NCBI GenBank assembly: GCA_001414485.1
Contig: LLEY01000036.1
Span: 124,001-188,000 of the forward strand
DNA: 64,000 nucleotides
Source of the DNA: Calycina herbarum
Taxonomy: Eukaryota > Ascomycota > Leotiomycetes > Helotiales > Pezizellaceae
Direction of reading: 5' to 3'
The notes beneath the pieces were generated by a model. The model was not told the DNA's origin, searched no databases, and worked only from the letters and a program-made list of their open reading frames with translations. Within the stretch, counting starts at the first letter, position 1, and every line of letters starts with the position of its first letter. Both the position numbers and the translations under genes were made by a program. Shown here one piece after another: positions 1 through 13,942 of this stretch.

Positions 1-3000
1 TTATCTTTTTTCTTAATAATAAGTATATTCAAAGAGATAAGTAATTTAGATTTTTAAATATATCTCTTTTTTATTCCTTATTAGATATAACTTTCTAATA
101 AAGCTAAGTTATTCTAGTTATATAGTTAAAGCTTTTGCTTTCTAAGGTTATAACTCTCTATTAATTTAATCTTATAATTCTATAGCTAATATTCGAGAAG
201 AGTACGTATATCTTCTAGGTCTTTAAATAATCTTATAAATTCTCTATACTATATAGGTATTTCGTTATTAGCTTTCTTACTAACCTGTAGAGAACCTTAG
301 GTAAGGTGTTCTAGTGCTTTAGAAGAGGTAGTACTAACCTTGTTCTAGTCTTAAAGTTATAAATACAAACCTATGTATTTATATCGACTAAAGGTTATCG
401 TTCTAGTCTTCTAGTCGATTTCTAGATTATTTTCCTAAATCTATAGTATACTAAGTATTACTTTCTTACTCTCTATTTTAATAATATTAAATTATATATC
501 TAAATAGTATCCTTTAATATTAACTTTTACTAGAATAATTTATTAATTAATAATCCTATTCTAGTATATAACATCTGTTTTATCGACTACTCTTAGTTAA
601 TAGAGTCTTATTCCTTTAATTAGAACGTTTAGCTTCTCTTAAGCTATTAGGGAAATAAAGTTACTTATTACTTCTAAGTCTATTATAACTTATAACTTCT
701 TCTCTTATATTTCTATAGTTATTACTAACTATCTTTCCTCTAAAGTAGTATCTAACTTTGTTTTAATATATTAGACTTTAAACGATCGATTTTCTTAATT
801 ATAGTTTTATATCTCCTTATTCTTATACTATAGAAAGAATCTTACTCTTTTCTAATTAGTGTATACTACTTCGTATACTAATCGGTATTCTACGATTCCT
901 ATAGTCTTAGGAATTCCTTTTATAAATTGTTTTAGTAATTATCTATAGTTATACTAGATCTATTTATAACTAGTTTCTAAAATAGCTTCTATAGACTATA
1001 GTTCCTTTATATATAGATAATCTAAAGTAGTCTTAAGTATACTTATCTCTAACTTTATATAGTAAATTTTAAATATATAGTCTCTTAAGTTCTTTTCTTT
1101 AACTGCTTATATTTAAGACTAAGGAAAGAATACTACTCTTTCTTTATTAGATAAAGCTACCTTATATATCTAATAATATTCTACTATTCTAGTAAGTTCT
1201 AGTAAAATTCCTTTAAACTGTTTTTATAATAACTAATCTAAGGTTAGACTTGGTTTATATTATATTTATTATACTAATATTTCTTAAATTGTTTTTATAA
1301 ACTATAGTTCTTTTGTTAATAGATAGTAAAATTCCGTTAGTTCCGTTTTAGCCTATCTGGTTATATTAAGCTCTCTTTACTCCTAGAATAGTATACTAAA
1401 CATCTACTATAAGCTATATTTTCTAAATACTAGCCTATTATTTCTGATTAATATAACTACGATATATTATTTAAATTCTTCTAATATAACGTCTTTAGGT
1501 ATTATTCTACGAAAAGGGGTTTTAATTCATCTCTTAAATCTTATTAGAACCTGTTACGTTTATATACTAGTTTCTTCTAAAATATTATATACCTTCTATA
1601 TATTCTCTATCTTAGAATAAGTAGGTTTCTTAACTTATTAATAGCTATGCTTAGGTTCTTTTTTCTTAATAGTTTTACGTCTAGTAATTAGACTAACTAG
1701 AGTTATTATCTTAGAGTTATTTCTTATAACTATATATATTATTAAGATAGTTAGGTTTATTTCTTATATAGTATAAGAACTCTAAAAGTCTAGCTTCTAA
1801 TTATTAATATATATCTATTAATTTCCTTATTTAAATATTCTAAGAAAGGTCTAAGTTTCTCTAACTTTAGAGTCCTTATTTCTAAGCTCTCTCTCTAAAC
1901 TAGAAGATAAGTCTAATGTTTCTAATAAGCTAGTTAATAATAATAATTTATATTTTGTTTAAAGATATTACTTAGATACTTCTACTAATTATATATTATA
2001 ATTTTCTTTAAGAAGTAGGTCTCTATTATTATTAGTATCTTATACCTTACTAATTTCTTTATTGTTTTTAATCTAGGTTCTATATCCTTATATTTTAAGT
2101 TCCTTATCTATAAGTTTAATACGATCGGTTAAGGCTACCTGTTATTAAATAGTAGTATTGATTTATTTCTTTCTCTTAGAGTCTTTCTTCTTACTATACT
2201 TATTTACTCTATAACTAAGAAGGCTATAGTTATAATATAAGTTCTACTTGTGTTAATAATTTCACTTCTTCTAGGAAAATTCTTCTTTCTTTAGAAAGGT
2301 TTTCTTTTATATAGTATTTATCTCCTTACTATGTTTAGTATAGAAGTATTTCTACTTTCCTAACTCTCTACTCTTCTCTCTATACCTAGGGTTACTTTTT
2401 CTAAATTTATATAAGTAGTTATCTAACTAGATAACTTCTTTAATTATATCTATAATAGTTAAGAATTATATATTCTATTTAGCTATTTTCTTACGGATAT
2501 ATACCTTTAATCCTCTATAGAAGAGTTCTATAAGAGCGATAGTATCCTATCTTATCCTCGTTCTATAACGTTGAAATTTATTAGTATAATCTATTACTAA
2601 TCTAGTCTAGTATAATTCTAAAAGCTTATATATAGCTGTTAAGATCGTGTCGAAGTCTCTAAAGACTTTTCTAATAGTTGTCTTAAATCCTCTCTAAGAT
2701 TTAAATATAATCTTAGTTAGTTCTATCTTTCTATCTTTATTCTTGTTTTTAAAGAAGTTCTCTAAATATAGCTAAGTCTATTCTAATACTAATCTTCTAA
2801 GATAAGAGATAGTAAAGATAGTTTATAAATTATAATTATCTTTGAATTTATTAGAGTTAAAGTTAAAGTAGATATCTATTTAGAGAAGGAATAAATCGAG
2901 TTTCTTACGCTTTTTATAATACGTATCTAGTATCTTAACTTTAATAGACTTAAGTACTTCGACTTTATAGGACTCAGAGACGTCTAGTATACTAATATTA

Positions 3001-3150
3001 TCGTCGTTCCTAGTTGATTACGTACTAGCAGGTGTTCTTCTAGTAGTACTTCTAGATATTCCTACAACGTTAACTCGACTAGTATTTGAGCTAGCTATAG
3101 CAGTGGTTGCTAGGGCTATAGCGACTGAACTTCTAAGCAGGTGCTTAAAG
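1..3150 (-). mobile_element. Ty3/gypsy element interior, RIP-degraded (gag to start of RT)
   Basis: On the minus strand this is the same internal sequence as the plus-strand element at 4645-7500: the primer-binding-site side is next to the LTR at 3150, gag follows leftwards, then protease, and position 1 falls at the start of reverse transcriptase (a relic of the FVKKKDG-type motif, seen reversed at 1-60). Every frame is full of stops, nearly all explicable as TGG/CAG/CAA codons changed to TAG/TAA. Nothing can be expressed as protein. The rest of the element lies left of the window. Confidence 0.85.
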
Positions 3151-3613
3151 TATAACGAAACTTAAATAAACTAAACAAAGATAACTAAGTCTTAAAGGTT
3201 AGTATATAGGTAAGAAGTATAGATATACTAGGTTATTTACTTAGAAGTAAACTCGTTACTTATATTAAGTATATTAAATAAGATAATAAGATTAATAACT
3301 AAAGTTAAGTACGAAGCTCTTATCTAATAATAGAGGTACTAGTCTTATATAGAACCTTCGTTTATATTTAGAGTCCTACTTAGTAAAAGTCCCGAAGATA
3401 GAGTCCGACTCTATTTCTAGGGCTCCTTAAAACTAGACTCCATCACCTGACTGCTCCTAACCGAGTCACGTGATATACCTATAATAAGATCCCTAGGATT
3501 GTATATTCTTCTATATTTAATCCCTTCTTTCTTTTAGAGTTATAATAGTATTTGTTCTATTAGAGCGTCGCCTAGACTTCACTCTTTCACGTGCTAGCAC
3601 GTGGTTCGTAATA
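3151..3613 (-). repeat. 5' LTR of the minus-strand Ty3 element (U3 subfamily 1)
   Basis: This is the reverse complement of the LTRs at 18880-19343 and 29641-30101. Read on the minus strand it begins TATTACGAACCACGTG (a RIP-altered TGTCACGAATCACGTG) and ends CGTTATA. A TATATAAG box precedes the conserved R/U5 part. Several CACGTG palindromes survive in U3 (about 3470 and 3590-3604). It abuts a broken Fot1-like coding sequence at 3614, so the element inserted into that transposon. Confidence 0.85.
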
Positions 3614-4214
3614 ATTAGATCTTTTAGTACTCTTAAATATATATATAGACGTTAAATTAAGACCTTTATCAAAGCTTATATAAATTATATTACTAAGGTC
3701 GAATTCTTTATAGCCTTTTATATAGCTTATAATTAGTTAATTATAATCTAAAACGCTAAAGCCAGGTTCTATAGAGCTAGTCTAGTACCTCTAGATTCTT
3801 AAGCTATAATCTCTAAGCTAGATATTAAGTTATAAACTCTAATACCTCTAAGTACTCTATTAGCCTATACTAACTCTTAGGTCTCCTAGACGTCTTATAA
3901 CCTAACTAACGCTCTTTTATAAACAACTCTAGTTAAAAATTATATTATACGTTGTTAAGAAAGCTTACTAACCTCTATTTTCGAGACAGCAGCTATATTA
4001 GCTAAAGATATAGAGATAATAGCTTATAAGATAACTTTATTAATAGCTGAAGTCTAGACTCTTTATAAGGTAAATAAGGTACTTAGTAAACGTTATAGAG
4101 CTAAAAAGACCCATGTCTATTAAGGAGGTACACTTACTATAGAGGATATATAGGACATATTAGCTTAGTAGAATACTAAGAAGTAAGTATAAAAGAATAA
4201 GTATTCTAGGAAGG
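3614..4214 (+). pseudogene. C-terminal part of a Fot1/pogo-like transposase, RIP-degraded
   Basis: The plus-strand translation, reading through stops, gives the typical C-terminus of DDE_1 transposases of the Fot1/Pot class: a 'GFYRASLVPLDS' segment near 3755, a 'LSKLDIKL' segment near 3815, and a basic 'LSKRYRAKKTH' followed by 'GGTLTIEDI' near 4080-4150. The same segments occur reversed at 35970-36660 and 55130-55870. It is cut at the left by the LTR at 3613 and at the right by the LTR at 4215, so only the tail remains. Confidence 0.75.
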
Positions 4215-4644
4215 TGTTATAAATCACGTTTTATATAGTAAGTAGTCTAGACGGAGCTCTAATAGAATAAGACATAATATCTAGGAAACAGAAGGTAATA
4301 TAGAAGAGAATCTATAATATAAAGGTATTTAGGATTCTAGGATCTTACTATTAGAAACGCGTTAGAAATCACGTAATAAGAGGATTACCTAGGTTAACTA
4401 GAACGATAAGCGATTCTATCTACCTAGAAAGAAACGAAGGTTCTATATAAGACTAGTACGTCTGCTATTAGATAGGAGCTTCGTACTTAACTTTAGTTAT
4501 TAATCTTATTATCTTATTTAATATCTTTAATATAAGTAACGAGTTTACTTCTAAGTAAATAACCTAGTATATCTATACTTCTTATCTATATACTAACCTT
4601 CGAGACTTAGTTATCTTTATTTAGTTTATTTAAGTTTTATTATA
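4215..4644 (+). repeat. 5' LTR of Ty3 element A (U3 subfamily 2)
   Basis: Begins TGTTATAAATCACG and ends TTATTATA directly before the internal sequence. The last 210 bp or so, from the CTATATAAGAC box at 4443, match the other Ty3 LTRs of the window closely, but the U3 half matches only the LTR at 16729 and not those at 18880 or 29641. Interior sequence starting CTTTAAGTACCTGCTTAG follows as in the other copies. Confidence 0.8.
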
Positions 4645-7600
4645 CTTTAAGTACCTGCTTAGAAGTTCAGTTACTATAGCCTTAGCAACCCCTGCTATAG
4701 CTAGCCTAAGTACTAGTTAAGTTAACGTTGTAGAAATATCTAGAAGTGCTACTAGAAGAACACCTACTAGTATATAGTTAGTTAGAAACGACGACAATGT
4801 TAGTATACTAGACGCCTCTAAGCTCTATAAGGTTAAAGTACTTAAGTCTATTAAAGTTAAGATACTAGATATATATTATAGAAAGCAAAAGAAACTTCAC
4901 TCGTTCCTTCTTAAAATAGATATCTATTTTAACTTTAACTCTAATAAATTCAAAGGAAATTATAACTTATAAACTATCTTCGCTATCTCCTACCTTAGAG
5001 GATTAGTATTAAAATAGGCTTAGCTATATTTAGAGGACTTCTTCGAAAACGAGGATAAAGATAGAAAGATAGAATTAACTAAGATTATATTTAAATCTTA
5101 GAGAGGATTTAAAACAACTATTAGAAAAGTCTTTAAAGACTTTAACACTATCTAAACTACTATATATAAGCTTTTAGATTTATACTAAACTAGATTAGTA
5201 ATAGATTATACTAATAAATTCTAACGTTATAGAACGAAATCGTAATAGGATACTATTACTCTTATAAAACTCTTTTATAGAGGATTAAAGGTATATATTT
5301 ATAAGGAAATAGCTAAATAGAATATATAGTTTCTAACTATTATAGGTATAATTAAAGAGGTAGTCTAGTTAGATAACCGTCTATACGAATTTAGAAAGAG
5401 TAACCCTAGATATAGAGAAAAGAGTAAGAGGTTAAGAAAGTAGAAGTATAGCTACGCTAATAAGTATAGTAAGAAAGCGAACGCTATATAAAAGAAGACC
5501 TTTTCAAAGAAAGAAGGACTTTCCTAGGAGGAGCGAAATCGTCGACGCGAGTAGAACTTATATTATAACTATAGCCTCTCTAGTTATAGAGCAAATAAGT
5601 ATAGTAAGAAGAAAGACTCTAAAGAGAAGAGACAGGTTAACGCTACTATTTAGAAAGAAGTAGCTTTACTTAATAAAATTAAACTTATAGACGACGAACT
5701 CGAAGCTAGAGGATATAGTATATAGATTAAAACAGATACCTTAGATATAATAGTAGGCGCTATATATCTATAGCTAAACGAAGGAATTAAGTTATAAGTT
5801 AATAAGGTATAGAATATTCATAATAGTAGGAACCTACTTCTTAAAGAGTATTATAATATATAGTCGGAAATAGAATATAAATTACTACTATTAATAAGCT
5901 TATTAGAGTTATTAGAATTAATATCTAACTTAGAGGTAGATCTAAGAATATATAAGCCTAAATAAGATAAGATATAAGTATTTATTAGAACTTTTAAGAG
6001 AGAGAATAGATAGATATATATAGAAAACTAGAAACCTGATTTTTAGAGCCTATATTCTACTTAAGAAGTTAACTCTATAGTCTTAACTACTTATATAATA
6101 GTATAGAATAAATAAGACTAAGTAACGATAGTTAGCCTCGTTACTAGAAGAGAAACTATCGAATTTAAGAAACCTAGACCGGAATAGATAGTACTAAATA
6201 ACTACCTAGAGGAGAGAGACTTATAGATAGTTACTAACCTAAAAGGAAATACTACTAAATAGAAGTAGTATTATTTAGAGAGTTTCAACGAATACGATAG
6301 ATATCTAAAGTTAGATATTACTATCTATCTACCTAGTTAAAATTATAAATTAGAAATTAATAAGAAGTATTAGATACTAAGAGTAGAGAAGGGAATAGCG
6401 ATATTATTTAAGAGATTAGATAATTAGTAGATATTCGAGGTTGTTTAAGTAAACCTATAAGCTACTCTAATCTAGGAATTTTACTAGCTAGTAGAAGGCG
6501 AATAATAGGTTACTAAAATCTTATAAGAGGCAACTATTAAATAGGTTTATTATAAACTACGTACTTTATTAGACTAGTTAATAGAGAAATTTTTTATTAG
6601 AACCTTTCTAGAACCTAAGAGAACTATAGAAGATAGTCTAATATATAAGATAGCCTTTTCTAATAATAAAAAAGTAATATTCTTCTTAGTATCTTAGAAA
6701 GAGAATACTAGTAAATAAAGATTTAAGATTTATTATATTAAACTAGAGATTTATACTACTACTAGAGAAAACTAACTTATAGTAATAGTAAAGATAAGAG
6801 AAAAGGAACTCTAAGTCTTAATTAACTCTAGAGCAACGAGTAATTTCCTTTCCTTAACTGCTTTAAAGAAGCTAAACGTCTTAATTAAAGGTATAAAGCT
6901 ATACTGTCTAGGGGTAGTTAATAGAATAGACGTTATATACTAAAATAGAATTATTAATTAGTAAACTATACTAATAAAGGTTAATATTAAAAGATACTAC
7001 TTAGATATATAATTCGATATTATTAAAATAGAAAGTAAGAAAGTAATACTTAGTATACTATAGATTTAGGAATATAATCTAGATATTAACTAGAAGGCTT
7101 AAATAATAACCTTTAGTTAATATAAGTACGTAGGTTTATACTTATAACTATAAGACTAGAACGAGGTTAGCGCTACCTCTTCTAAGACGCTAGAACACCT
7201 AGCCTAGAGTCTTCTATAGGTTAGTAAGACAGCTGATAATAGAATACCTATATAGTATAGAGAATTTAGAGCTTTGTTTAAAAACCTAGAAGACTTATAA
7301 GCCTTACTAGAACATTACTTATAGGATTATAAGATTAAATTAAAAGAGGGTTATTACCTCTTAAAGTAGAAGCTTTTGTTATATAACTAGAAAAGCCTAT
7401 AGAGAATAGAAAGTTATATAAAGAAAGGTATTAAGAAGAGATATATTAGAAAATCTAAGTCGCTAGTTATCTTAAATATACTTATTATTAAGAAAAAAGA
7501 CAACCTAGATAAGAGAGTATATATTAATTACTAAGAAGTAAATTATACTATAGTTAAGAACGCTTATCTACTATCTACTAGCTAATACTTATAGAATAAG

Positions 7601-8460
7601 TTAGATAAGGTAGTATAATTTACGAAATTAGATTAATAAAACGCTTATAAACCTATATAAATAAAAGTTAGAAATAAATAGAAAACAGTATTCGCCTTAC
7701 TATTAGGTCTTTATAAATATATAGTTATACTATTTAGACTTTATAATATACTAGCTATATATTAGAGATAGAATAATAATATTTTAAGAGATCTTTTAAG
7801 AGTAATAGTAATCTATTATCTAGATAATATTCTAATCTTCTTAGAAAAAGAAGAAGAATATAAAAGATATATTAAAGAAGTTTTATAATAACTTATAAAA
7901 GTAAACTCTCGATTAAAACTCTTAAAATACGAGTTTAGAGTAATCTAAACACTTTTCCTAGGCTAGGTATTTAGCTTAGAGAAAATAGAAATAGATCTAG
8001 TAAAGATCTAAAATATCCTAAACTAGAAGTTATTAGAGAATATTAAGAATATATAGTTCTTCCTTAGATTTATAAACTTTTACTATCTATTTATCTAAGA
8101 CTATATAAAGATTACTAAACTAATATTAGTACTAGTTAAAAAAGCTATTAAATTTATTAAGAATAAATAAGCTAAAAAAGCTTTTTAGAGAATTAAAGTA
8201 AGATCTATAGAAAAACCTATTTTATATAATTTTAATATAGATAAGCCTAGTATAATTAAAACAGACGCTTTAGACATAGTAGTAGATGTAATTTATCTAT
8301 AACTAAATAATAAAGAGAAACTTATATCTATTATATATTATTTTAAAATATTTAACCTAGTATAATAAAACTATAGTATCTTTAATAAAGAATTACTTAT
8401 TATAGTATTAGCTTTAGAATACTAGAGAATCTATCTATAGCTAGTAAAATACTAGGTTAC
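4645..8460 (+). mobile_element. Ty3/gypsy element A interior, first part (gag, PR, RT)
   Basis: The coding order on the plus strand is gag (about 4740-5700, with a degraded zinc-knuckle region near 5560), a long linker, protease (near 6820-7100, 'LVLINSRATSNFLSL'-like reading), then reverse transcriptase and RNase H (about 7450-8460, including a 'YYLDNILIF'-like box near 7810-7835). Stops occur throughout, mostly TAG/TAA at former TGG/CAG/CAA codons. Sequence continues at 14126 after the inserted element; the 5 bp GTTAC at 8456-8460 are repeated at 14126-14130. Confidence 0.85.
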
Positions 8461-8643
8461 TATAACAGTCCCAGTCACATACGACTGGATCACGTGCCGA
8501 GGTTCTACCGAAGTCTCGCTTAGTATACATAAATAGAGATAGAGCGTACTAACTCTCCTCTTCTCTCTTTAGTTTAGTTTTCTTCGAATATAGGTACTAT
8601 TCTATAAGTATCTCTTTTAGTATATTTATAGAGAGCTGTTATA
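8461..8643 (+). repeat. 5' LTR of nested chromovirus
   Basis: 183 bp, starting TATAACAGTCCC (RIP-altered TGTAACAG) and ending GAGCTGTTATA. U3 has ATCACGTGCC at about 8491-8500 and a TATA-like ATAAATAG at about 8529. By eye it differs from the 3' LTR at 10 positions and all are transitions. Confidence 0.93.
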
Positions 8644-9772
8644 CTAAAACTAAACTTACACTCTCGCCTAGGAAGGCATACGAATATCCTAAAACTAACG
8701 AACGAAAATATATATATTCACCTTATAGCAAATCCCTTCGTATACGGTAACAAGTTATAACGCTTCTCTCTTAGCTAGCTCGATAAGTAATCAGACGAAG
8801 AGCCTCTACCTTTACCTTTACCTTTACTACCTCCTATTAATACTAGCTCTTAAAAGACTAAGACCTCTTCCCGAGCTATAGTACTACTACCTCTACCTAC
8901 TAGCAAGGCTACTACTAGCTCTTCTACAGTAGCAGAGTCTAAGTTACCTCCTCCTCTTATAGTCGATAATATCTTACGATAAATCCTTTAGACGATAACT
9001 ACTCTTACAGATAAGGTCTACTACCTTAAAGTTAATACTAGATCTACCTCTTAAGCAGCAGAAATACACGTACGCTATAAATACACCTCTATAGAGCTTA
9101 AAGCTGAAAAGGTTGCCTAGTCTTCTAAGAAGACTAGTAAAGTAGAGAATCTACGTATGTTTACGATAGAAGACGACTAGATTATATATAATACCTAGGA
9201 GACTGAAATTATAGCAAAGCTATATATTAATACCGACTACTTCGAGTCTAAGAAGGCAAAGATAAACCTGGTATATTATACTACTACTAGCTAAGCACGT
9301 AATTATATTCACCTAAAATAAAAGTTTAATACTAACGACTGATTTACTACTTATAACGAGATGCTAGCTTACCTCCGTAATATTACAGTTAGTCTATACG
9401 TTTATAACGAAGCTCGTAAGAAGTACTAAGAGCTACGAATAGCTCGAGAGACGTTCTACGAGTTTCAAGCGAAGTTCTAGAAGCTAACAGACGAGTCTAA
9501 GGCTCTAAAGTAAGACAGAATTAACAACCTTTTTAATAAGTTAACTATTAACCTTCGACAAGCTCTTTACAGTTATTAGACTTTAAGCTAAGAGAGATAT
9601 AGACCTCTTTTACACTCTTACTAGTAGCGTCGACAACGATCTACGAGACATTATAGAAGAAAAGACTAGAAAGCGTATAAGTAAGTATCTATCTACTATA
9701 GCTATAAATACAGCTATAGCTACACGTTCTCCAGAAATTCCTACTCGCGTAGCTAGTATTCACCTCTCTACT

Positions 9773-9832
9773 AACATATATTATAACTGTGGAGAAGTTA
9801 GCTATTATATCAAGTCCTGTCTATAGCTAAGA
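9773..9832 (+). other. Degraded gag zinc knuckle of nested chromovirus
   Basis: The frame reads YYNCGEVSYYIKSC, a CCHC knuckle (C-x2-C-x4-H-x4-C) in which His has become Tyr (CAC to TAT), as expected from C-to-T change. It marks the C-terminus of the nucleocapsid part of gag, upstream of the protease at about 10060-10370. Confidence 0.7.
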
Positions 9833-10059
9833 GTTTATAAGAAGGTAGACTTAAGCGAGCTAGAGAAGGAAGAAGAAGCTAGATCTAAGTTAGGAAACGA
9901 CTATACCTAAGAGAAGACTCTACCTTAGGTAAATATAGAATTAATCTCTCTAAGATTAATCTACGGTTATTAGTTAGTAGAAAAGCGTTTACTTTACCTA
10001 GTATAATAACGATTAATAGATATAGTATATAAACCACTGCTCTTAGTAACCTTAGAGTA

Positions 10060-13000
10060 AATACATTCTCTTTTATAGACGCCTAATTCGGCTACAACTT
10101 AGCGAAGTTCTATAATCTTAAAATAAAAAGACTTCCTATATCTATAAAGATTCGCGGATATAACAGAGAGATTAGCAGAGAAGCTACTTACTACCTCCTC
10201 TTTAATTACGTATTAGATAGCTATAAATTCTTTAATATACTCTTTATTCTACTAGACCTGGGATTATATAACGTTATCCTTAGCTAAAAATTCTTTAAAT
10301 ACTTTTATATTAATATCGACGTAACTTATCGAAAGTTACTCTAGCTAGAGAAACTTAAGCCTCACTTCTCTACTTAGTAGCCTACCCCTCTCTTACGCGA
10401 AGCTATTCGTCTTAAGGATCTTATACTCTTTTACTAGAATTAGGCAGACGCTTATAACCTTGTAATAGAAATAGACGAATTACAGAGACAGAATAGCCGA
10501 TCTATTCTAGAACTTAGTATAATAGAATATCTAGAATATATACCTACGATCTGCGAAAGCAACTACTAGTCTTCTATATAAGTATAATACCGGATTATAA
10601 AACAGGAACTTAAGAGATTACCTAAGAAAGTACTTACCCTAGTCTATTAATAAAAGCTCTTTCTAAAATAAGAACCTTCTATAATAATTAATATCTCTAC
10701 TATATCCGTAGTAGAAATATACTACTATTTACTTTAGAAAGATAGCGAGATGTTTACTACTAGCTTATACGAGATTAATAGTATTATAGCTAGATAAGAA
10801 GAGAATTATATAATAATACCAGAGGTTTTAGAGAAGTACGTAGATTTTATAGACGTATTTTCAAAGGAAGCTTCAGATACCCTACTATCTTACTAATATT
10901 ACAACTATAAAATACAGCTAGAAGGAACAGATACTCTTAGATATTCCCTACTATATAAGATGTTAACTAAAGAGCTACTTACTATAAAGGAATATATCTT
11001 AGATAACTTTTATAAGGGATTTATAGAGTATAGCCAGTCCTCTTTTACTACTCTAGTACTGTTTATTAAAAAGGTAGACAGAAGATTACGCTTTTATATC
11101 GACTTCTAGAAGCTTAATAACCTTACTTAAAAAGACCGCTATCTACTTCCTCTTATCGATAAAACGCTAGCCTGTATTAGTTAAGCTTATATCTTTACGA
11201 AACTCGATATCTATTAAGCTTTCTATCGTATACGAATAGATCCTAATTCTAAAGAACTAACCACTTTCTATATACGTTATTAAATATATAAGTATAAGGT
11301 TCTACTCTTTAGACTTACGAATAGACTATCTACGTACTAGCGGTATATAAACGACGTACTTTTCGACTATTTAGACGATTTCTGCTCTACTTACTTAGAC
11401 AACATCCTTATCTATTCTTTGAATATATTAGAGTATAAGGAACACGTATAAAAAGTCCTCTAGCAACTACGAGATACTAGCTTATAAGTAGATATTAAGA
11501 AATACGAATTTAACGTTAAGAAGACAAAATACCTTAGCTTTATTATTAGGACTGACGGTATTAAAGTAGATCTAGAAAAAGTTATAGTAGTCTAGAATTA
11601 GCAAGTACTAGATATAGTAAAAGACGTCTAGAGCTTCCTAGGCTTTTACAACTTCTACTAGAGGTTTATACGGAATTATAGAATTATTATAAAACCACTT
11701 ACACGCCTTACAAAGGACAACGTACTCTTTAACTTCGACAAAAGCTTCTAGGACGCTTTTAAGAAGCTAAAAGAATACTTTATAACAGTACTAGTTCTTC
11801 GCTACTACTCTCTAGAGCTTCCTACGATAATCGAGACAGACGTCTTAGATAGGATAATCGCTAGAATACTACAACAATAGTAAGTAGACGGCGAATAGTA
11901 CCTAGTAGCTTACTTTAGTAAGGTTATGTCCTCAGCTAAGTATAATTACAAGATTTATAATAAAGAGATACTTGTAATCGTATACTCGCTTACGGAATAG
12001 AGACTAGAATTACAAAGTATATATAAGAAAGTTCGTATTTATACTAACTACAAAGCACTCGAGTACTTTATAACGATAAAGCAGCTTACTATACGTTAAA
12101 CTAGATAGGCTAAAGCTTTAGCCGAATACTACTTTATAGTAATATACTGTTCTAGAAAAGAGAATAGAAAGACAGACGCTTTAATACGAAAAACAGACAA
12201 GTTACAGACTTAGAAGAAGCTGAAAGAACAATACTAGACCTATATACTCTTAACGAAAGAACAAGTTAATATAGAAGTACTTAAAGACCTCGAGGTTGAA
12301 ATAAGCTCTATTACGCTAGCTCTAGTCGACGACGATCACTTCTAGGAGTCTCTTACGCTCTCTAAACAAATCTATAAAGTAAATAAGGATACTAAGACAC
12401 TTCAAGCTTTACGATTATAGGCTAAGAACGACAAAGACTCTCTATACGTCTTAGAGAAAGACCTACTGCTTTATTAAGACTGCTTAATAGTACTAGATAT
12501 CGATACTTTATAAACAGACCTGATCTATAAAGCACACGACCAAGTACTACTAGCCTACTCTAGACGAGATAAGACCTACTAGATCCTTTGCTTAAGATAT
12601 ATCTAGCGAAATATAAAGTCTGATATTACGTAATACGTACGTAACTGTTACGAATGTCGAAGAGCGGATATGCTAAGAGACAAGACCCCTGGTTATCTAT
12701 ACCTACTTCTAGTCCTATTACGTATATAGTAACACGTAGTAATAGACTTTAAATCCTTCCTAGCTAATAAGTACGGCTTTGACAACGTATTCGTAGTTAT
12801 CAACTGATTATCTAAACAATCTATCTCTATCCTATATTAAAAGAAAGTAACGGCTAAGTAGATAGCTAGGCTATACTTATAGTATTATTATAATATTACG
12901 GAATCCTAGAGAGTATTGTCTCTAACAGAAGCCCTTAGTTTATCTTTGCCTTCTAATAAGAATTTATACGAATCCTCGGCGTCCGGCTTCGACTTTCGAC

Positions 13001-13380
13001 TATAAATTATACCTAGATAGATAGATAGATAAACTGAAATTATAAACTAGTACCTGGATTAGCGCTTAAGGCTATATGTAAATTACTACTAGAATAATTA
13101 GTTAGAGCTACTTCTAATAATAGACCACGCTTAGCTTATACTACCTTATAGTACTATTAGAATATCTCTATTCAAATTACAAAAGAGCTACTTACTAAGA
13201 ACGTCTTTTAACTAGAATACGCCTAAACCCTCGACTATATAAGAGAGGCTATTATAAGAAGAAGCTACAACAGTTATAAAGACTCTTTAAGAAGTACTAA
13301 ACGTTAGCCGAGCGAATATAGTAAAAGCTTAAGAAAAGAAAGAACGGGATATAAATAGACATAGATAAGAAGTAGACTTT
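10060..13380 (+). pseudogene. pol of nested chromovirus: protease, RT, RNase H, integrase (with stops)
   Basis: Protease: a former 'LIDSGA' motif near 10077 and 'LGLYNVILS' (family form ILGxxF) near 10260. RT: about 10960-11640 with 'LRFYIDF', 'FTKLDIYQAFYRIRI' near 11190-11240 and the catalytic box as YLDNILIYS near 11391-11417, so the YxDD Asp-Asp has become Asp-Asn (G-to-A). RNase H: about 11760-12190 with 'IETDVLD' and 'KALEYF'. Integrase: from about 12500, HHCC-type zinc region with 'RNCYECRRAD' near 12640, first catalytic segment 'HVVIDFKSFL' near 12735. Several stops and the changed active sites make it non-functional. Confidence 0.85.
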
Positions 13381-13620
13381 AGAGTCAACGATATAGTTTT
13401 TATTACTACAAAGGACTAGAATATATAAAGACCTAGCTGGAAGTTAGACTACTAGATAGCTAGACCTTTTAAGATTCTTAAGAAAGTTAGCTCTGCTTTT
13501 AGACTCTAGTTACTATCCTCTATTAGAGTCTATCCTGTCTTCGTACTAGAGAAGTTACGTAAAGCTTCAGACGATCCTCTGCTTAGATAAGTAAGTATAC
13601 TACCTCTACTAATTATCGTC

Positions 13621-13830
13621 GACAAAGAAGAAGAATAGGAGGTTAAAGAAGTACTTATAAGTAAGACGCGATAGAAGTCTCTTTACTACTAATTAAAGTA
13701 GAAGAGCTATAACGAGGACCTTAACTAGTATCTAGCTCGCTATATAGCCTACTCGCTACATATATTAAAGGAATTCTATTTAGCGAATCTAACAGCTGAC
13801 GGGCCTCTAAAGGCTCTTCCTTTGTAGCTA
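13621..13830 (+). other. Chromodomain relic at the integrase C-terminus
   Basis: The frame reads 'EEEQEVKEVLISKTR' then 'LYYQLKQKSYNEDLNQ' and 'FYLANLTADGPLKAL'. This matches the chromodomain pattern (E-V-E-x-I-L ... Y-x-V-K-W-K-G-Y ... W-x-P ... F), with the Trp codons now TAG. In chromoviruses this domain is thought to direct integration to methylated-histone heterochromatin, which fits the nested, RIP-treated location. Confidence 0.75.
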
Positions 13831-13930
13831 GAGGCGTACGAGGTAGGAAGGGATAATTATAGCGAATTAGAGAGTAACGACTCTATAGCTACGGAAGACA
13901 AAGCGGCTTAGTTAGAAGGGGCCCGTTTAA

Positions 13931-13942
13931 AGGAGAGGGTGG
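13931..13942 (+). other. Polypurine tract of nested chromovirus
   Basis: AGGAGAGGGTGG directly precedes the 3' LTR start TGTAACAG at 13943; this is the expected position and composition of the plus-strand priming site. Confidence 0.8.

Noticed and set aside
8821..12480. Strand-asymmetric RIP (CA kept, TG lost on the coding strand)
   Set aside because: Hand counts over nine 120-base samples from the nested chromovirus and the LINE gave about 24 CA to 7 TG, but samples from the minus-strand element D gave no clear bias in the matching direction. Codon composition could explain it; needs a proper count.
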